Positions 7,221 through 15,416 of a stretch of 18,312 nucleotides of DNA are shown one piece after another. Numbering within the stretch: position 1 is the stretch's first letter; the number at the start of each line of letters is the position of its first letter. The translations under genes were made by a program, and so were the position numbers. The DNA is from an uncultured Clostridium sp. GTDB lineage: Bacteria; Bacillota; Clostridia; TANB77; CAG-508. The stretch is taken from contig USGK01000029.1 in assembly GCA_900554175.1 (NCBI GenBank), positions 1 through 18,312 on the forward strand. Direction: 5' to 3'. A model generated the notes under the pieces. It ran no database searches. It was not told the origin of the DNA and worked only from the letters and a program-made list of their open reading frames with translations.

Positions 7221-7816
7221 TTAGCCTGTTTTCCCATATTTTTCTCTTAATTTTTTTCTATCTGGAGATGTTTCTTCTAATCTTTTTGCATTTCTTAAAT
7301 ATTCTCTACCTTCTTCTGTTTGTGAACAATTATAAATTACCGCTTCACGCTTAAAAAATAGATAATCGACAAAATTTAATTCGCCTACTTCTAACAATGT
7401 AATTCCTAAATATTCAGCAACTCTTTTTTCCCCTATGGTTTCTACAATATAACCTGTGTCCATATCATCTTCATCATTTGATGGATAATATGGACATTTT
7501 AGTTTTTTGAATTTTGAATACTATTTACCCAATCAAAATAATTTTCCATAAAATCTACCATCTCATCTATATCGTAATTTTCTTCAACATTTTCAGATGT
7601 TATTTTATAATTTTGTTTGTTTTTACTTAAAGATAATGATACTGCTTCTGTTAGGTTTTTTATATCATTTTCAGTTAATTCTCCACTTATTTTTACTTCA
7701 CTTAGTGAAGCAATTTTTCTTAAAACCTTTAATTTTGGTGGTTCCAAATTTAAAATTTTTCCATTTTTTAATTTAATATCAAAATATCTTGTTTTTAGCT
7801 TAGTCATATCATACAT
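7221..7816 (-). CDS. Tail assembly chaperone, long -1 frameshift product (G-T type)
   Basis: The product is made by reading the 105-codon upstream frame (7816-7499) and slipping -1 on the heptamer A AAA AAC at 7508-7502, whose final codon is directly followed by the stop TAA. After the slip the frame reads CTA AAA TGT CCA and passes through 13 codons (LKCPYYPSNDEDD) into the 80-residue downstream frame, which ends at 7221. The fusion is about 198 residues. The downstream frame's own ATG at 7463 has no convincing ribosome site, which supports frameshifting over independent start. This G/G-T arrangement between the major tail protein and tape measure is conserved in lambda-like and Gram-positive siphophages. 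There the long form binds the tape measure and recruits tail-tube subunits. No clear stimulatory downstream structure was found. Confidence 0.8.
7499..7816 (-). CDS. Tail assembly chaperone, short form (G type)
   Basis: A 105-residue helical protein between major tail protein and tape measure, the fixed position of tail assembly chaperones. It begins MYDMTKLKTRYFDIKLKNGK and contains NLEPPKLKVLRKIASL, a pattern seen in Gram-positive G-like chaperones. The acidic end (ENVEENYDIDEMVDFMENYFDWV) is also usual. AAGGAGG lies 10 bases before ATG 7816; ATG at codon 4 is an alternative start. It should be the abundant product, with a few percent of ribosomes making the frameshifted long form, although the rate cannot be read from sequence. 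Confidence 0.82.
   Translation of the reverse strand: MYDMTKLKTRYFDIKLKNGKILNLEPPKLKVLRKIASLSEVKISGELTENDIKNLTEAVSLSLSKNKQNYKITSENVEENYDIDEMVDFMENYFDWVNSIQNSKN
7502..7508 (-). promoter_or_regulatory. -1 programmed ribosomal frameshift site (A AAA AAC)
   Basis: In the zero frame the codons are TCA AAA AAC TAA, giving X XXY YYZ with A AAA AAC, one of the most efficient bacterial slippery heptamers. The zero-frame stop follows at once. The -1 frame is open without interruption into the next reading frame. Location and arrangement are those of the tail assembly chaperone frameshift of siphophages. Confidence 0.85.
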
Positions 7817-7842
7817 AATTGGTATTCCTCCTTCTATTTAAT

Positions 7843-7879
7843 AAAAAAATAATACTGGAGTATAATTTTCTCCAGTATT
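7843..7879 (-). terminator. Rho-independent terminator between major tail and chaperone genes
   Basis: A perfect 10-bp inverted repeat, AATACTGGAG (7851-7860) and CTCCAGTATT (7870-7879), with a 9-base loop is followed in the direction of transcription by a run of seven T (minus-strand complement of 7843-7849). It lies 16 bases after the stop of the major tail gene, inside what is otherwise one operon. It probably terminates part of the transcripts, keeping capsid and tube proteins abundant relative to chaperone and tape measure. Confidence 0.85.
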
Positions 7880-7894
7880 TATATCATTGTTGTT

Positions 7895-8443
7895 TTAAGC
7901 AACTTCGTCTATTGTTTCTTGGTATATAATCAAAGTTCCTTCATCATCACTTGGTACAGCCTCAAATTCAGCATCTACCACTGTTTCTTTATCTTTTGCA
8001 AATGCTAATGTATAACCAGCTGTATTTTTTCCTACAACTGTTACTCTAACATCTCCATCAACAGGATCAGTATGTACAAAATGAATAATATAGTTTTTAT
8101 TATCGTTATTATCTATACCACCAATTTTTACAGTTCTTATTCCTCCTGCTTCTGTTACTCTACCTGTTGCAGATAATTTCTTTAATGTTTGTCCATTCCA
8201 TGTCATTATACCAGATTTTAATTTAGCCTCTTCTTTTGTTATTATAGTCTTTTTAGCTTTTCCTAGATCATCTTCTGCAGTATAAAATTCTGGTTTATAT
8301 TCTAGCTCTGCTCCACCTTGGATATATCCTATTAGATTTTCTTCTATTTCTATAGTTTTATTTTCTGGAATTTCTCCACTAAATTCTTTTATATATAATT
8401 TTCCACTACCTAAAGTAATAGTTTTATTTGTTCTTTTACTCAT
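7895..8443 (-). CDS. Major tail (tube) protein
   Basis: A 182-residue, beta-rich protein that likely polymerises as the tail tube. It begins MSKRTNKTITLGSGKLYIKE and carries the IGYIQGGAELEYKPE segment near residue 40-55 that is typical of Gram-positive siphophage tube proteins, followed by Gly- and Thr-rich strands and an acidic C-terminus. It lies between the tail-terminator-like gene and the chaperone pair, the expected place. A purine-rich ribosome site (GAAAGGAAAAA) precedes ATG 8443. The strong terminator directly downstream fits a product needed in large amounts. Confidence 0.85.
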   Translation of the reverse strand: MSKRTNKTITLGSGKLYIKEFSGEIPENKTIEIEENLIGYIQGGAELEYKPEFYTAEDDLGKAKKTIITKEEAKLKSGIMTWNGQTLKKLSATGRVTEAGGIRTVKIGGIDNNDNKNYIIHFVHTDPVDGDVRVTVVGKNTAGYTLAFAKDKETVVDAEFEAVPSDDEGTLIIYQETIDEVA

Positions 8444-8447
8444 AATA

Positions 8448-8786
8448 TTATTTTTCCTTTCTTATCTTTTCTACAATTGGACTTAAAGTCCAAAAAGTCC
8501 CATATAATCCTTCCGAATTAAGCCACTCTGTTTGTACATCATAATCGTAAAAATTTTTATCAAAAAAATCATTTACTTTTTGAATTTCTACTAGATCCAT
8601 TTTAGAATTGCTTGTACTATATCTCTCAATAGTAATATTGTTTTCTACAATATTAATTACACAATCTGCTCCCCTGTATTCTTTTTTATTGGTATATAAA
8701 AAATATGGTAATTTCGGAGGCTTTAAATATCTTAATTCTTTAATATCAAAAGATGTCCCATCTTTAAACCACTTTTCAACATTCAT
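8448..8786 (-). CDS. Probable tail terminator / tail completion protein
   Basis: A 112-residue protein when started at ATG 8786, which has GGAG 10 bases upstream. A TTG two codons earlier is the other option. It begins MNVEKWFKDGTSFDIKELRY and contains PYFLYTNKKEYRGADCVINI and a central VEIQKVNDFFDKNFYDYD segment. The order gp10-like protein, this gene, major tail protein is that of the tail terminator (lambda gpU, SPP1 gp17 role), which caps the tube and joins it to the head. It overlaps the preceding gene by 11 bases, so translation is likely coupled. The assignment rests mainly on position and size. Confidence 0.6.
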   Translation of the reverse strand: MNVEKWFKDGTSFDIKELRYLKPPKLPYFLYTNKKEYRGADCVINIVENNITIERYSTSNSKMDLVEIQKVNDFFDKNFYDYDVQTEWLNSEGLYGTFWTLSPIVEKIRKEK

Positions 8787-9204
8787 TTTCAATTATCTCC
8801 TTTATTCCTTTTACAAATTTTGTTTCCGCTTCTATTACATTTTTACTTAAATAATTATTTCCATCTACTCTTCCAATTTCTTTGGGTATTTTATTTCCTT
8901 TTCCAGAACCAACTACTAATCTATGTCCATTTGAAAGTAAATGCGTTAATCTATATTCTGGATCTTTAACATACCATGTATAAACTGCACTTGTAGATGT
9001 TTCCTTTGTTTTTTTATAAGTAATATGTCTTTTATATTCTCCTGTTTTTTTAGGCGAATCTTTCTTTGTATTTTTAGTTAAATCTGCAGCAGTATCTTTT
9101 GCCAGATTTTTTACTTTATTCGTTACTTTTGAAGTATAGCCATTTAAAATTTCTTGTATTTGGGGCGATAATTGAGTGATACTAATATTATTATTAATTC
9201 CCAT
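8776..9204 (-). CDS. HK97 gp10-like head-tail joining protein
   Basis: A 142-residue basic protein. The pattern of a helical N-terminus (ILNGYTSKVTNKVKNLAKDTAADL), the motif SPKKTGEYKRHITYKK, a strand pair with YTWYVKDPEYRLTHLLSNGH, then VDGNNYLSKNVIEAETKF is diagnostic of the HK97-gp10 family. The family works at the head-tail junction during tail completion. A clear AGGAGG precedes ATG 9204. It lies directly after the head-closure gene. Family assignment is confident; its exact place in the virion is by analogy. Confidence 0.87.
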   Translation of the reverse strand: MGINNNISITQLSPQIQEILNGYTSKVTNKVKNLAKDTAADLTKNTKKDSPKKTGEYKRHITYKKTKETSTSAVYTWYVKDPEYRLTHLLSNGHRLVVGSGKGNKIPKEIGRVDGNNYLSKNVIEAETKFVKGIKEIIENEC

Positions 9205-9213
9205 TCGTTCCTC

Positions 9214-9522
9214 CTAAATAGTTATGCAATTAGCAACAAAAGTTATTTTTAACCTTTTTTCTTGTTTATCATCAATATTAATTATATTAAATATATTATT
9301 TTTATAAATAATTCTATATTGACTACTATTAAAAATGGTATCTTCTAATCTCCTTAAATATCTAACTTTAAAATTGAATGTATTTTGTGTTACATTAGTT
9401 TTCGCATTAAAATATTCGCTTCCACTAGATTTATTAACTTCTGCACAACAATTATAATAATCTTGCCATTCTTCTGTTTCTACATTAAGTTTTTGAATTT
9501 TTATTGGTTTATTTATTGCCAT
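9214..9522 (-). CDS. Head closure / head-tail adaptor protein (SPP1 gp16-like family)
   Basis: A 102-residue small beta-barrel-like protein. It begins MAINKPIKIQKLN, then a variable loop and the segments FNFKVRYLRRLE, YRIIYKNNIFNIINIDD and KRLKITFVAN, the usual strand order of the phage head-tail adaptor family that closes the portal channel. Its ATG overlaps the end of the preceding connector gene by 14 bases. Its ribosome site (GGAGATGAAGAG) is inside that gene, so coupled translation is likely. Confidence 0.78.
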   Translation of the reverse strand: MAINKPIKIQKLNVETEEWQDYYNCCAEVNKSSGSEYFNAKTNVTQNTFNFKVRYLRRLEDTIFNSSQYRIIYKNNIFNIINIDDKQEKRLKITFVANCITI

Positions 9523-9847
9523 TTCTCTTCATCTCCATTTTTAGTTGCCATTCTAAATCATTCAATAATTTTCGTGTTGTATTAGAAATATTTTTGGAAT
9601 CTAAATCTCTATAATCGTACAAATCAGATATGACTAAAAGGGCTATCTGTTTAGCCCTTTCATCTTCTACTGGATAATTTTTGCCTATGGCACCTTGTAA
9701 ATATAAATTAGAAAATTTTATTAATCTAATAATATTTCTTTTTGTTGCCTGTCCTTCTTCCGCTTCTACTTCTATAGGATCATATCCTAAATGGTCGCAA
9801 ACTTCTTCAATAGAAACAGGTATGTATTTATTTGTATTATCAGCCAT
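9509..9847 (-). CDS. Head-tail connector protein (gp6-like)
   Basis: A 112-residue mainly helical protein resembling the phage gp6-like (HK97 gp6 / SPP1 gp15) connector family. It has an N-terminal VSIEEVCDHLGYD segment, then RLIKFSNLYLQGAIGKNYP, a central ERAKQIALLVISDLYDYRD helix and a C-terminal helix. These proteins form a ring below the portal. It lies immediately after the major capsid gene and before the head-closure gene, the standard HK97 order. AGGAGG lies upstream of ATG 9847. Confidence 0.85.
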   Translation of the reverse strand: MADNTNKYIPVSIEEVCDHLGYDPIEVEAEEGQATKRNIIRLIKFSNLYLQGAIGKNYPVEDERAKQIALLVISDLYDYRDLDSKNISNTTRKLLNDLEWQLKMEMKRNGNK

Positions 9848-9865
9848 AAGCTATTCCTCCTTTAT

Positions 9866-11023
9866 TTAGGCTGTTTCTTCTACTGCAATATAGCAGTTTT
9901 CAAAAGCCTTTTCATCTCTAACTTGTACATTTTCTCTTTCAATTCCTCTAAAGATTGTACAATCATCTTCAAATGCATTTATTTGTTCTCCATCTGTTCC
10001 AACAACAGCAGTATTAGAAGTCATAATGTTAATTTTCTTTCTATCAAATAAAACAATACCTTCTTTTAAATCTCCAATTATCATTGGTAATTTATTTGTT
10101 TCAGATGGCATATCATCATTTGGTAATACTACAAGTGGAACAACTGTTGCACCTGCTCTAATTTGCATTTTGCTTGAATCAGTTGGATCTGGATTTAAAA
10201 GTGGTCTACCATTTTTATCTTCTAAGTTATCTAAATAATCTAATCCATCATCATTTGTTACAACTATTGATGTAGGCTTGAAGGCTTGTCCTAATTCTAC
10301 ATTTAAAACATGTTTTATTCCCTGTATACCTGCCTCAATTTGTTTTGCTACTTTTGTTTTTATAGCATCTAAAATTAAGTTGTTTCTTGTAACTCTTGAT
10401 TCGTCTGCTAACCAACCTAAAACAGTATTTACTAGATTTTCATCGCTATCTTCTAGTAATTCATTTGTAATTGGTAGATATCCTGCATATTTTTCTATTG
10501 TATATTTAATTCTTGAGAATGAAGGACCATCATTTTTACCAATAGCAGATTTTTCTCCAACTTTTTTAAATCCTTTCTTTTGTTTTCTTGTTTTAAAAGT
10601 TCTTTCTCCAGACATTGTAGAAACACTTTCTACAGTAACATAGTCCTCTAATGATGATTTAGCTTCTCTTAATTCTTGAATTTTTGTTACTATATCATTA
10701 GGAACTGTGTATCCACCTTCTGTTCCTGTTCCCTCATTCAATGTTTTAGCAATATTTCTGATAGCTTCAGCAACAGCTTTTATATTATCTTTTTGTTCTT
10801 TTGTTGCTTTTACTTCTTTTTCTTCTTCCTCAGATGGTGTATTTTCCTCTTTTTCTTTTTCATACAATCTTTTTTCTAAATCATATTCTTTTTGTAATTC
10901 GTCAGCCTCATCCATTAAAGCTGCTGCTTTTTCTAAATCTTTATTTTCTCCATCCATGCAATCTCTTGCATTCATTCTTTTTTGTGCTATTTTTGCTAAT
11001 AATTCTCTCATTTTTTTATTCAT
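9866..11023 (-). CDS. HK97-type major capsid protein
   Basis: A 385-residue capsid subunit. Residues about 1-85 form a charged coiled coil (MNKKMRELLAKIAQKRMN to about KATKEQKDNIKAV), the delta/scaffolding domain removed by the prohead protease, so no separate scaffold gene is needed. The mature core begins near TGTEGGYTVPNDIV at residues 99-112. It contains SGERTFKTRKQ (E-loop region), AGYLPITNELLEDSDENLV and the spine-helix segment RVTRNNLILDAIK, all characteristic of the HK97 family. It begins 3 bases after the protease stop. The ribosome site AAGGAAGG precedes ATG 11023. Confidence 0.94.
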   Translation of the reverse strand: MNKKMRELLAKIAQKRMNARDCMDGENKDLEKAAALMDEADELQKEYDLEKRLYEKEKEENTPSEEEEKEVKATKEQKDNIKAVAEAIRNIAKTLNEGTGTEGGYTVPNDIVTKIQELREAKSSLEDYVTVESVSTMSGERTFKTRKQKKGFKKVGEKSAIGKNDGPSFSRIKYTIEKYAGYLPITNELLEDSDENLVNTVLGWLADESRVTRNNLILDAIKTKVAKQIEAGIQGIKHVLNVELGQAFKPTSIVVTNDDGLDYLDNLEDKNGRPLLNPDPTDSSKMQIRAGATVVPLVVLPNDDMPSETNKLPMIIGDLKEGIVLFDRKKINIMTSNTAVVGTDGEQINAFEDDCTIFRGIERENVQVRDEKAFENCYIAVEETA

Positions 11024-11025
11024 AA

Positions 11026-11868
11026 TTAATTACCTTCCTTTTCTTCTTGATTTTGTGTAAAAATAAAAGAGTCAAGCATTTTCATTCTTAGCTCTAACTC
11101 TCTACTTAAATCATTATTATTTTTTTGATTTTTGACACTTTTGTCTTTTTCAGTCTCTTGTATGTTTTGTTCTTCTTGTTCTTTTGTTTTTTCTTCACAA
11201 TAATTTTTTGTTGTGCCTGCTCTAGGTTGTGCAGGTACTGCCACAAATGATACTTCGTAGGCTTCTTTTGCACCATCCAAAGTAAAATAGCATATTTTCT
11301 TACCTGTTGCTGTATCATACTCACGCCCCCAATAATGCGGACAATATGTTTTAGTATTATCAGTTCCACAAATAGAACAAAAAGCATGTTTTGGTTTGCA
11401 ACCTGTAGATACTTCCTTTTTTATTCCCGCTTTTATTTCTTGGATTAAATCAGCATTACTATTGGTTTTTACCATATAGCATTTTGCAATTAATTGAGTA
11501 TATATTTCTCCTGCTCCAGTCAATTTTGCAGTATCATTTTGTACTAATTCTGTTTCATAGACTCTTGCAATTTGATTGTCTGCTGTTCTTCTATGATCTT
11601 TTATCATAGTTTTGCCAATATAAAGTTTTTTCAAATCTTTCAAAGCATTAAGATTAAAAGGCTCAAAGTTTCTATCATCAGTTTCATTATCTCCCATAAT
11701 AACTTTAAATGTAAAAACTTCTTCTGCTTTTAATGGGCTTAATGTAAATTTATTGATTTTCTTTAAATCCTCTTCTGTAACCTCTTGACTTTCAACACTA
11801 GCTGACTTACAAACTAAACCTTTTGTAAAGTTTTCTCCAATGCTTCTTTTATCGTTTTCTGGATCCAT
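11026..11868 (-). CDS. Prohead protease with Cys/His cluster
   Basis: A 280-residue protein next to portal and capsid genes. His92 in MIKDHR and Ser154 in KKEVSTGC fit the His/Ser catalytic pair of the phage prohead protease (assemblin-like) fold; the third residue is not certain. The segment after the serine carries C157, C164, C167, C176 and H178 (HAFCSICGTDN, TYCPHYWGREYD), a likely zinc-binding loop seen in some clostridial phage proteases, followed by AYEVSFVAVPAQPRAGTT, a conserved end of the protease domain. The lysine-rich C-terminus (about 225-280) may serve in assembly. ATG 11868 lies 55 bases inside the portal gene and 13 bases after AGGAGG (11882-11887). That spacing is long, and a rare ATT start 4 bases after the site cannot be excluded. 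Confidence 0.83.
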   Translation of the reverse strand: MDPENDKRSIGENFTKGLVCKSASVESQEVTEEDLKKINKFTLSPLKAEEVFTFKVIMGDNETDDRNFEPFNLNALKDLKKLYIGKTMIKDHRRTADNQIARVYETELVQNDTAKLTGAGEIYTQLIAKCYMVKTNSNADLIQEIKAGIKKEVSTGCKPKHAFCSICGTDNTKTYCPHYWGREYDTATGKKICYFTLDGAKEAYEVSFVAVPAQPRAGTTKNYCEEKTKEQEEQNIQETEKDKSVKNQKNNNDLSRELELRMKMLDSFIFTQNQEEKEGN

Positions 11869-13145
11869 TTGTATAATTTTCCCTCCTCTCCATCAAAATT
11901 ATTAATATATTGAGCACCTGTATATTCCACAGGAATGCTAGCACCATTACCTAACAATCTATCGCCACCTTCTTTTGCCTCTAAATCCAAAAATGCTCTA
12001 GCCTCGTTAGGTGTATAAATAAAGTTAGAAACACCTTTGCTTAATGTTTCTATTTGTGTACTTTGGTCTGCTCTTAATATAACTGCAACATTAAATTTAA
12101 AGTACATTCCTTCCTTTTCTTCTTCCTCAGTTAAAAGCTTATAACTAATTTCTTCCTCATATTGTTTTATAATATATAACATTGTATCTATATAAAAACT
12201 TAATTGTTGTGCTTCTGCACTCGAGTAACTTGATTTTTCATAATCTCCGATTTGATAAGGTTTTATTCCAAAAGCACTTGCTATTTGCAAAGCGGAATAT
12301 TTTTTTACATCTATAAATTGATTATCTGCTAATTTGATATTTAATGGTGTTAATGTTGCACCTAATGGCATTGGTATAATATTCTTAATTTCTTCATCAC
12401 TATATTTACCTGTAGCAAATTTTTCAATTCCTTTTACAAATTCTTTAGCACTTTCATCATTTAAAGATGAAGTATATTGAACAACTGCTTTAGCAGTAAA
12501 TCCATTATCATACATTTGATTTACTAATTCTTGTGCTTTACTATTACCTGTAATTGTACTTCTTAGTTTTTCTCTTACAGACATTCCACTTATTCCATCA
12601 AAAGAACTTGATGTTTTAAAATGTAATATTTCTTCTGAGCCAAAAGTAAAAATTCCAGCAGCACATGTATATCTATAATAGATATCTGGAATATCACTTA
12701 AAATTTTATTATCATCGTACCAAATTTCGACATCTTCTGATGGCAAAATCCATAAGCTTGTATTTACTTCTCCCTTTATTTTTGTTGTTTTTATCAAAAC
12801 ATACGCATTTCCATGATGATTTCTATTATATTCAACAGTAGACCAAAATGTAGTTGCAGTCATATATTTATTAGGTCTTTCATTTAAAACTTTATATAAA
12901 GGATGTTCTCTGCAAGCTTTTACTCCATTGTTATCATTATGTTTTAATAACTTTAATGGTAGCTTTCCTAAAGTCTCACTTAATACTTTCAAACAAGCAA
13001 AATATGTAGCTTCTGATAATTCGCTTTTTTCTGTATCCTGTAATCCTAAAAAATTTATTAATGATGCTAATTGATCATTTTTGGTATTATTTGTAGTTAA
13101 TGCTTTAATTGAATTTTTAAATTTTTCTAAAATTTTTATTTTCAT
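11814..13145 (-). CDS. HK97-family portal protein
   Basis: A 443-residue portal that forms the dodecameric channel for DNA packaging and exit. Family features include ATYFACLKVLSETLGKLPLKL near residue 45, HPLYKVLNERPNKYMTATTFW and YNRNHHGNAYVLI near 80-120. Further on are a wing/stem region, ASAFGIKPYQIGDYEKSSYSS near 290 and the ending LGNGASIPVEY that is common in HK97-type portals. The start ATG 13145 uses AAGGGGTGAG, which overlaps the end of the terminase gene. Its 3' end overlaps the protease gene by 55 bases. Confidence 0.95.
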   Translation of the reverse strand: MKIKILEKFKNSIKALTTNNTKNDQLASLINFLGLQDTEKSELSEATYFACLKVLSETLGKLPLKLLKHNDNNGVKACREHPLYKVLNERPNKYMTATTFWSTVEYNRNHHGNAYVLIKTTKIKGEVNTSLWILPSEDVEIWYDDNKILSDIPDIYYRYTCAAGIFTFGSEEILHFKTSSSFDGISGMSVREKLRSTITGNSKAQELVNQMYDNGFTAKAVVQYTSSLNDESAKEFVKGIEKFATGKYSDEEIKNIIPMPLGATLTPLNIKLADNQFIDVKKYSALQIASAFGIKPYQIGDYEKSSYSSAEAQQLSFYIDTMLYIIKQYEEEISYKLLTEEEEKEGMYFKFNVAVILRADQSTQIETLSKGVSNFIYTPNEARAFLDLEAKEGGDRLLGNGASIPVEYTGAQYINNFDGEEGKLYKWIQKTIKEALEKTLQKV

Positions 13146-13149
13146 TTAC

Positions 13150-14898
13150 TCACCCCTTCCAGTTCATCATTTGTAGATAATTTTCCATTTCCTTATCAAC
13201 ATCTACTGATTCTTCTTCTTTTAACTTCATATAAGCAACATGTGCATCAATACAAGCATCTGCTGGATCTATCCTTTTTGTTTTTGCTTTTGGTTCCTTA
13301 TCTATTTTTATCTCGCCAAAACTATTTGCCACCACTTTTGCATTTGAAAAGCTCCAACTTAATAATTCATTTCGCTTGTCATATTCTATTTTTTGAGATT
13401 TTATATTTAAACGCATATCTACTGTTGCATCATTTAGGAATCTTGCTGACTGTGTTACTTGTAATAAAGGTACACCAAATTCTTCTAGGTCGCCTAAAAA
13501 TCCATCTGCATTATGGGGATCATAACCTATTGCCTTTAAATCCAAGTCATATTCCTGTATTAGATCTTTCAAATGATTAATTATAAATTTATAATCATTT
13601 TTATATTCACTTATTCCCCCAGTTATGGTTATCAAACCGCTACTTTGCCATAAATCATATGGTGCAATATCTGTTTCTATATGTTCTTCTAACCTACCTC
13701 TGGGCATAAATGAATGAGAATAAATATAAAATTTATCTTCTTCTAATGGGAACTCTAAAGATATTGTAGTTAAATCTCCTCCACTTGATAAATCTATACC
13801 CGCAAAACATTTTTTTCCTCGCATATCCTCTAATGTTTTTTCCGTTTCGCATTTTTTCCATTTGTCAATGTCTATAAATTGGTCATCAGCATTATTTACC
13901 CACATATTAAGGGACTTTACCATAAAGTCCCTTAATTCGTTGCCTCCCATATCTTTAGCTGTTTGCATATCTGTTATTAATGTATTTAATGTATCTTCAT
14001 TTGCAGCTAAATATGGATTAGCTTTTATTAAATTCTTTGGATCCCATATATCATCGCCCTTATCTAAAGCATATATATCCACAAAAAAATCTTCTGCTTT
14101 TGCTATTCCTCTTAGAATATTGCAACAATAATTATCTAATTCATAACAAGGTGTATTTATCTTGTCTCCTCTTGTTGTAATAATACTTATTAGTGTTTCT
14201 GGAAGTGATTTTGTACCATTATATAAAGCCTTATAAATTTGATTAGTTTTATGTTGGTGGTATTCATCAATACTTGCATATATAGCTCTAAATCCGTCAT
14301 CTAATCCACTTTCTTTACTTAATGCCTCTATTGTGCAATGTGTTTGATTCGCTATAATCACAGATTTATAGTCTTTTACTGCAAACATTCCATCTTTTTC
14401 ACTTGCAATATCTTCTCCTGCCAAATCTTCATCACTTTGTATGAACTTTGACATTTCCTCCCATGCAAGCCTTGCTTGTCTTTTCTTTGTTGCAGCAGTA
14501 AATAATTTTCCATAATGATAACCACTAAATCCCGCTATATATGTACCTCTAATACCATTTTTAAAAGTTTTACTATTCTGTCTTGCCATGGATTCATAAG
14601 ATCTTCTAAATCTTCTTTTTCCTTTTTGATTATACCATCCAAAAAGGCACCCCATATCGAAAATTTGAAAGCCCAATAATTTTACTGGTTTCTTTTCAAA
14701 TCCTTCTCCAATAGTTAAAGTTTCTGCATATTCCAATATTCTTTCTGACTTAGCAACATCCCAGTAATAAGGAAATTCTGCTGTATTTTGAATTTCTAAA
14801 TTTTTTAAATGTCTTTCACAGGCAAGTCTATGTAATTCGCCTGTAAATATTTCTCTATTTACAACCTTGCGAGCATATTCTGTTACTCTATCTATCAT
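13150..14898 (-). CDS. Terminase large subunit (ATPase/nuclease)
   Basis: A 582-residue packaging motor of the HK97-type Terminase_1 family. The Walker A-like P-loop is ARQNSKT at residues 105-111. Walker B with the catalytic acid is IYASIDEYH at about 207-214. The coupling motif IITTRGD is at about 239-245. The nuclease domain shows acidic metal ligands at D369 (CFAGIDLSSGGD), D460 (IGYDPHNADGF) and D547/D551 (RIDPADACIDAH). Length and motifs appear complete, so it is probably functional. Its ATG overlaps the TAA of the small subunit by one base (TAATG), indicating coupled translation. The neighbouring HNH endonuclease suits a cos-type packaging enzyme. Confidence 0.95.
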   Translation of the reverse strand: MIDRVTEYARKVVNREIFTGELHRLACERHLKNLEIQNTAEFPYYWDVAKSERILEYAETLTIGEGFEKKPVKLLGFQIFDMGCLFGWYNQKGKRRFRRSYESMARQNSKTFKNGIRGTYIAGFSGYHYGKLFTAATKKRQARLAWEEMSKFIQSDEDLAGEDIASEKDGMFAVKDYKSVIIANQTHCTIEALSKESGLDDGFRAIYASIDEYHQHKTNQIYKALYNGTKSLPETLISIITTRGDKINTPCYELDNYCCNILRGIAKAEDFFVDIYALDKGDDIWDPKNLIKANPYLAANEDTLNTLITDMQTAKDMGGNELRDFMVKSLNMWVNNADDQFIDIDKWKKCETEKTLEDMRGKKCFAGIDLSSGGDLTTISLEFPLEEDKFYIYSHSFMPRGRLEEHIETDIAPYDLWQSSGLITITGGISEYKNDYKFIINHLKDLIQEYDLDLKAIGYDPHNADGFLGDLEEFGVPLLQVTQSARFLNDATVDMRLNIKSQKIEYDKRNELLSWSFSNAKVVANSFGEIKIDKEPKAKTKRIDPADACIDAHVAYMKLKEEESVDVDKEMENYLQMMNWKG

Positions 14899-15416
14899 TA
14901 AATCACACTAAATTTTGCAAATTTATTTTCTTTTGGCTTTTCTGGTGCTTGTGGGACTTGCAATCTACATCTACTTGTAATTGTTAATCCCATTTTGTCA
15001 GCACATGCATTACATTGTTTAAATGCTCGGTCTTGATGTATTAAATATGCTTCAATGTCCGCTGAGTACAATCGTTGCATTTCTACATTATCCTTATATT
15101 GTTTTGAAGCTTTATTTTTTATTGCCGAATTTAATAATTTAGTAAATTTCAAATAATTATCTTTAGCAATTAAATAACGAGCTAGACAATCTTCATCTAA
15201 CTCGCTCATTATTCCTATATCTACAAGTTTTGTTGCTATTTCTGCAAATTCATTTTTTTGTTTTTTACTTAAATAGCTTGGTGCTTTTACATTTTTATAA
15301 TCATCAATATTTATTTCGCTATTTCTTCTTTTTTCTATTTCCTCTTTAGTAAGATGTTTTTTCCCTTTAGCAATGATAAGGTCTATAGGTTCCCTTTGTT
15401 TTCCATATCCTGCCAT
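14898..15416 (-). CDS. Terminase small subunit (P27 family)
   Basis: A 172-residue protein immediately upstream of the large terminase. The pattern APSYLSKKQKNEFAEIATKL, then IMSELDEDCLARYLIAKDNY, a helical middle and MGLTITSRCRLQVPQAP near the C-terminus is that of P27-family small terminases. These recognise the packaging site and load DNA into the large subunit. The start ATG 15416 has GGCGGGGA upstream. The preceding 165-base non-coding G-rich region is a candidate for its DNA target. Confidence 0.9.
   Translation of the reverse strand: MAGYGKQREPIDLIIAKGKKHLTKEEIEKRRNSEINIDDYKNVKAPSYLSKKQKNEFAEIATKLVDIGIMSELDEDCLARYLIAKDNYLKFTKLLNSAIKNKASKQYKDNVEMQRLYSADIEAYLIHQDRAFKQCNACADKMGLTITSRCRLQVPQAPEKPKENKFAKFSVI

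Noticed and set aside
7221..7463. Independent 80-residue gene after the chaperone
   Set aside because: ATG 7463 has no good ribosome site, and the frame stays open back to the A AAA AAC site. It is better read as the frameshifted C-terminus.
11106..11387. Minus-strand 93-codon frame inside the protease gene
   Set aside because: It is an alternative frame fully within the protease. Its lysine-rich end comes from A-rich codons, and it has no ribosome site.
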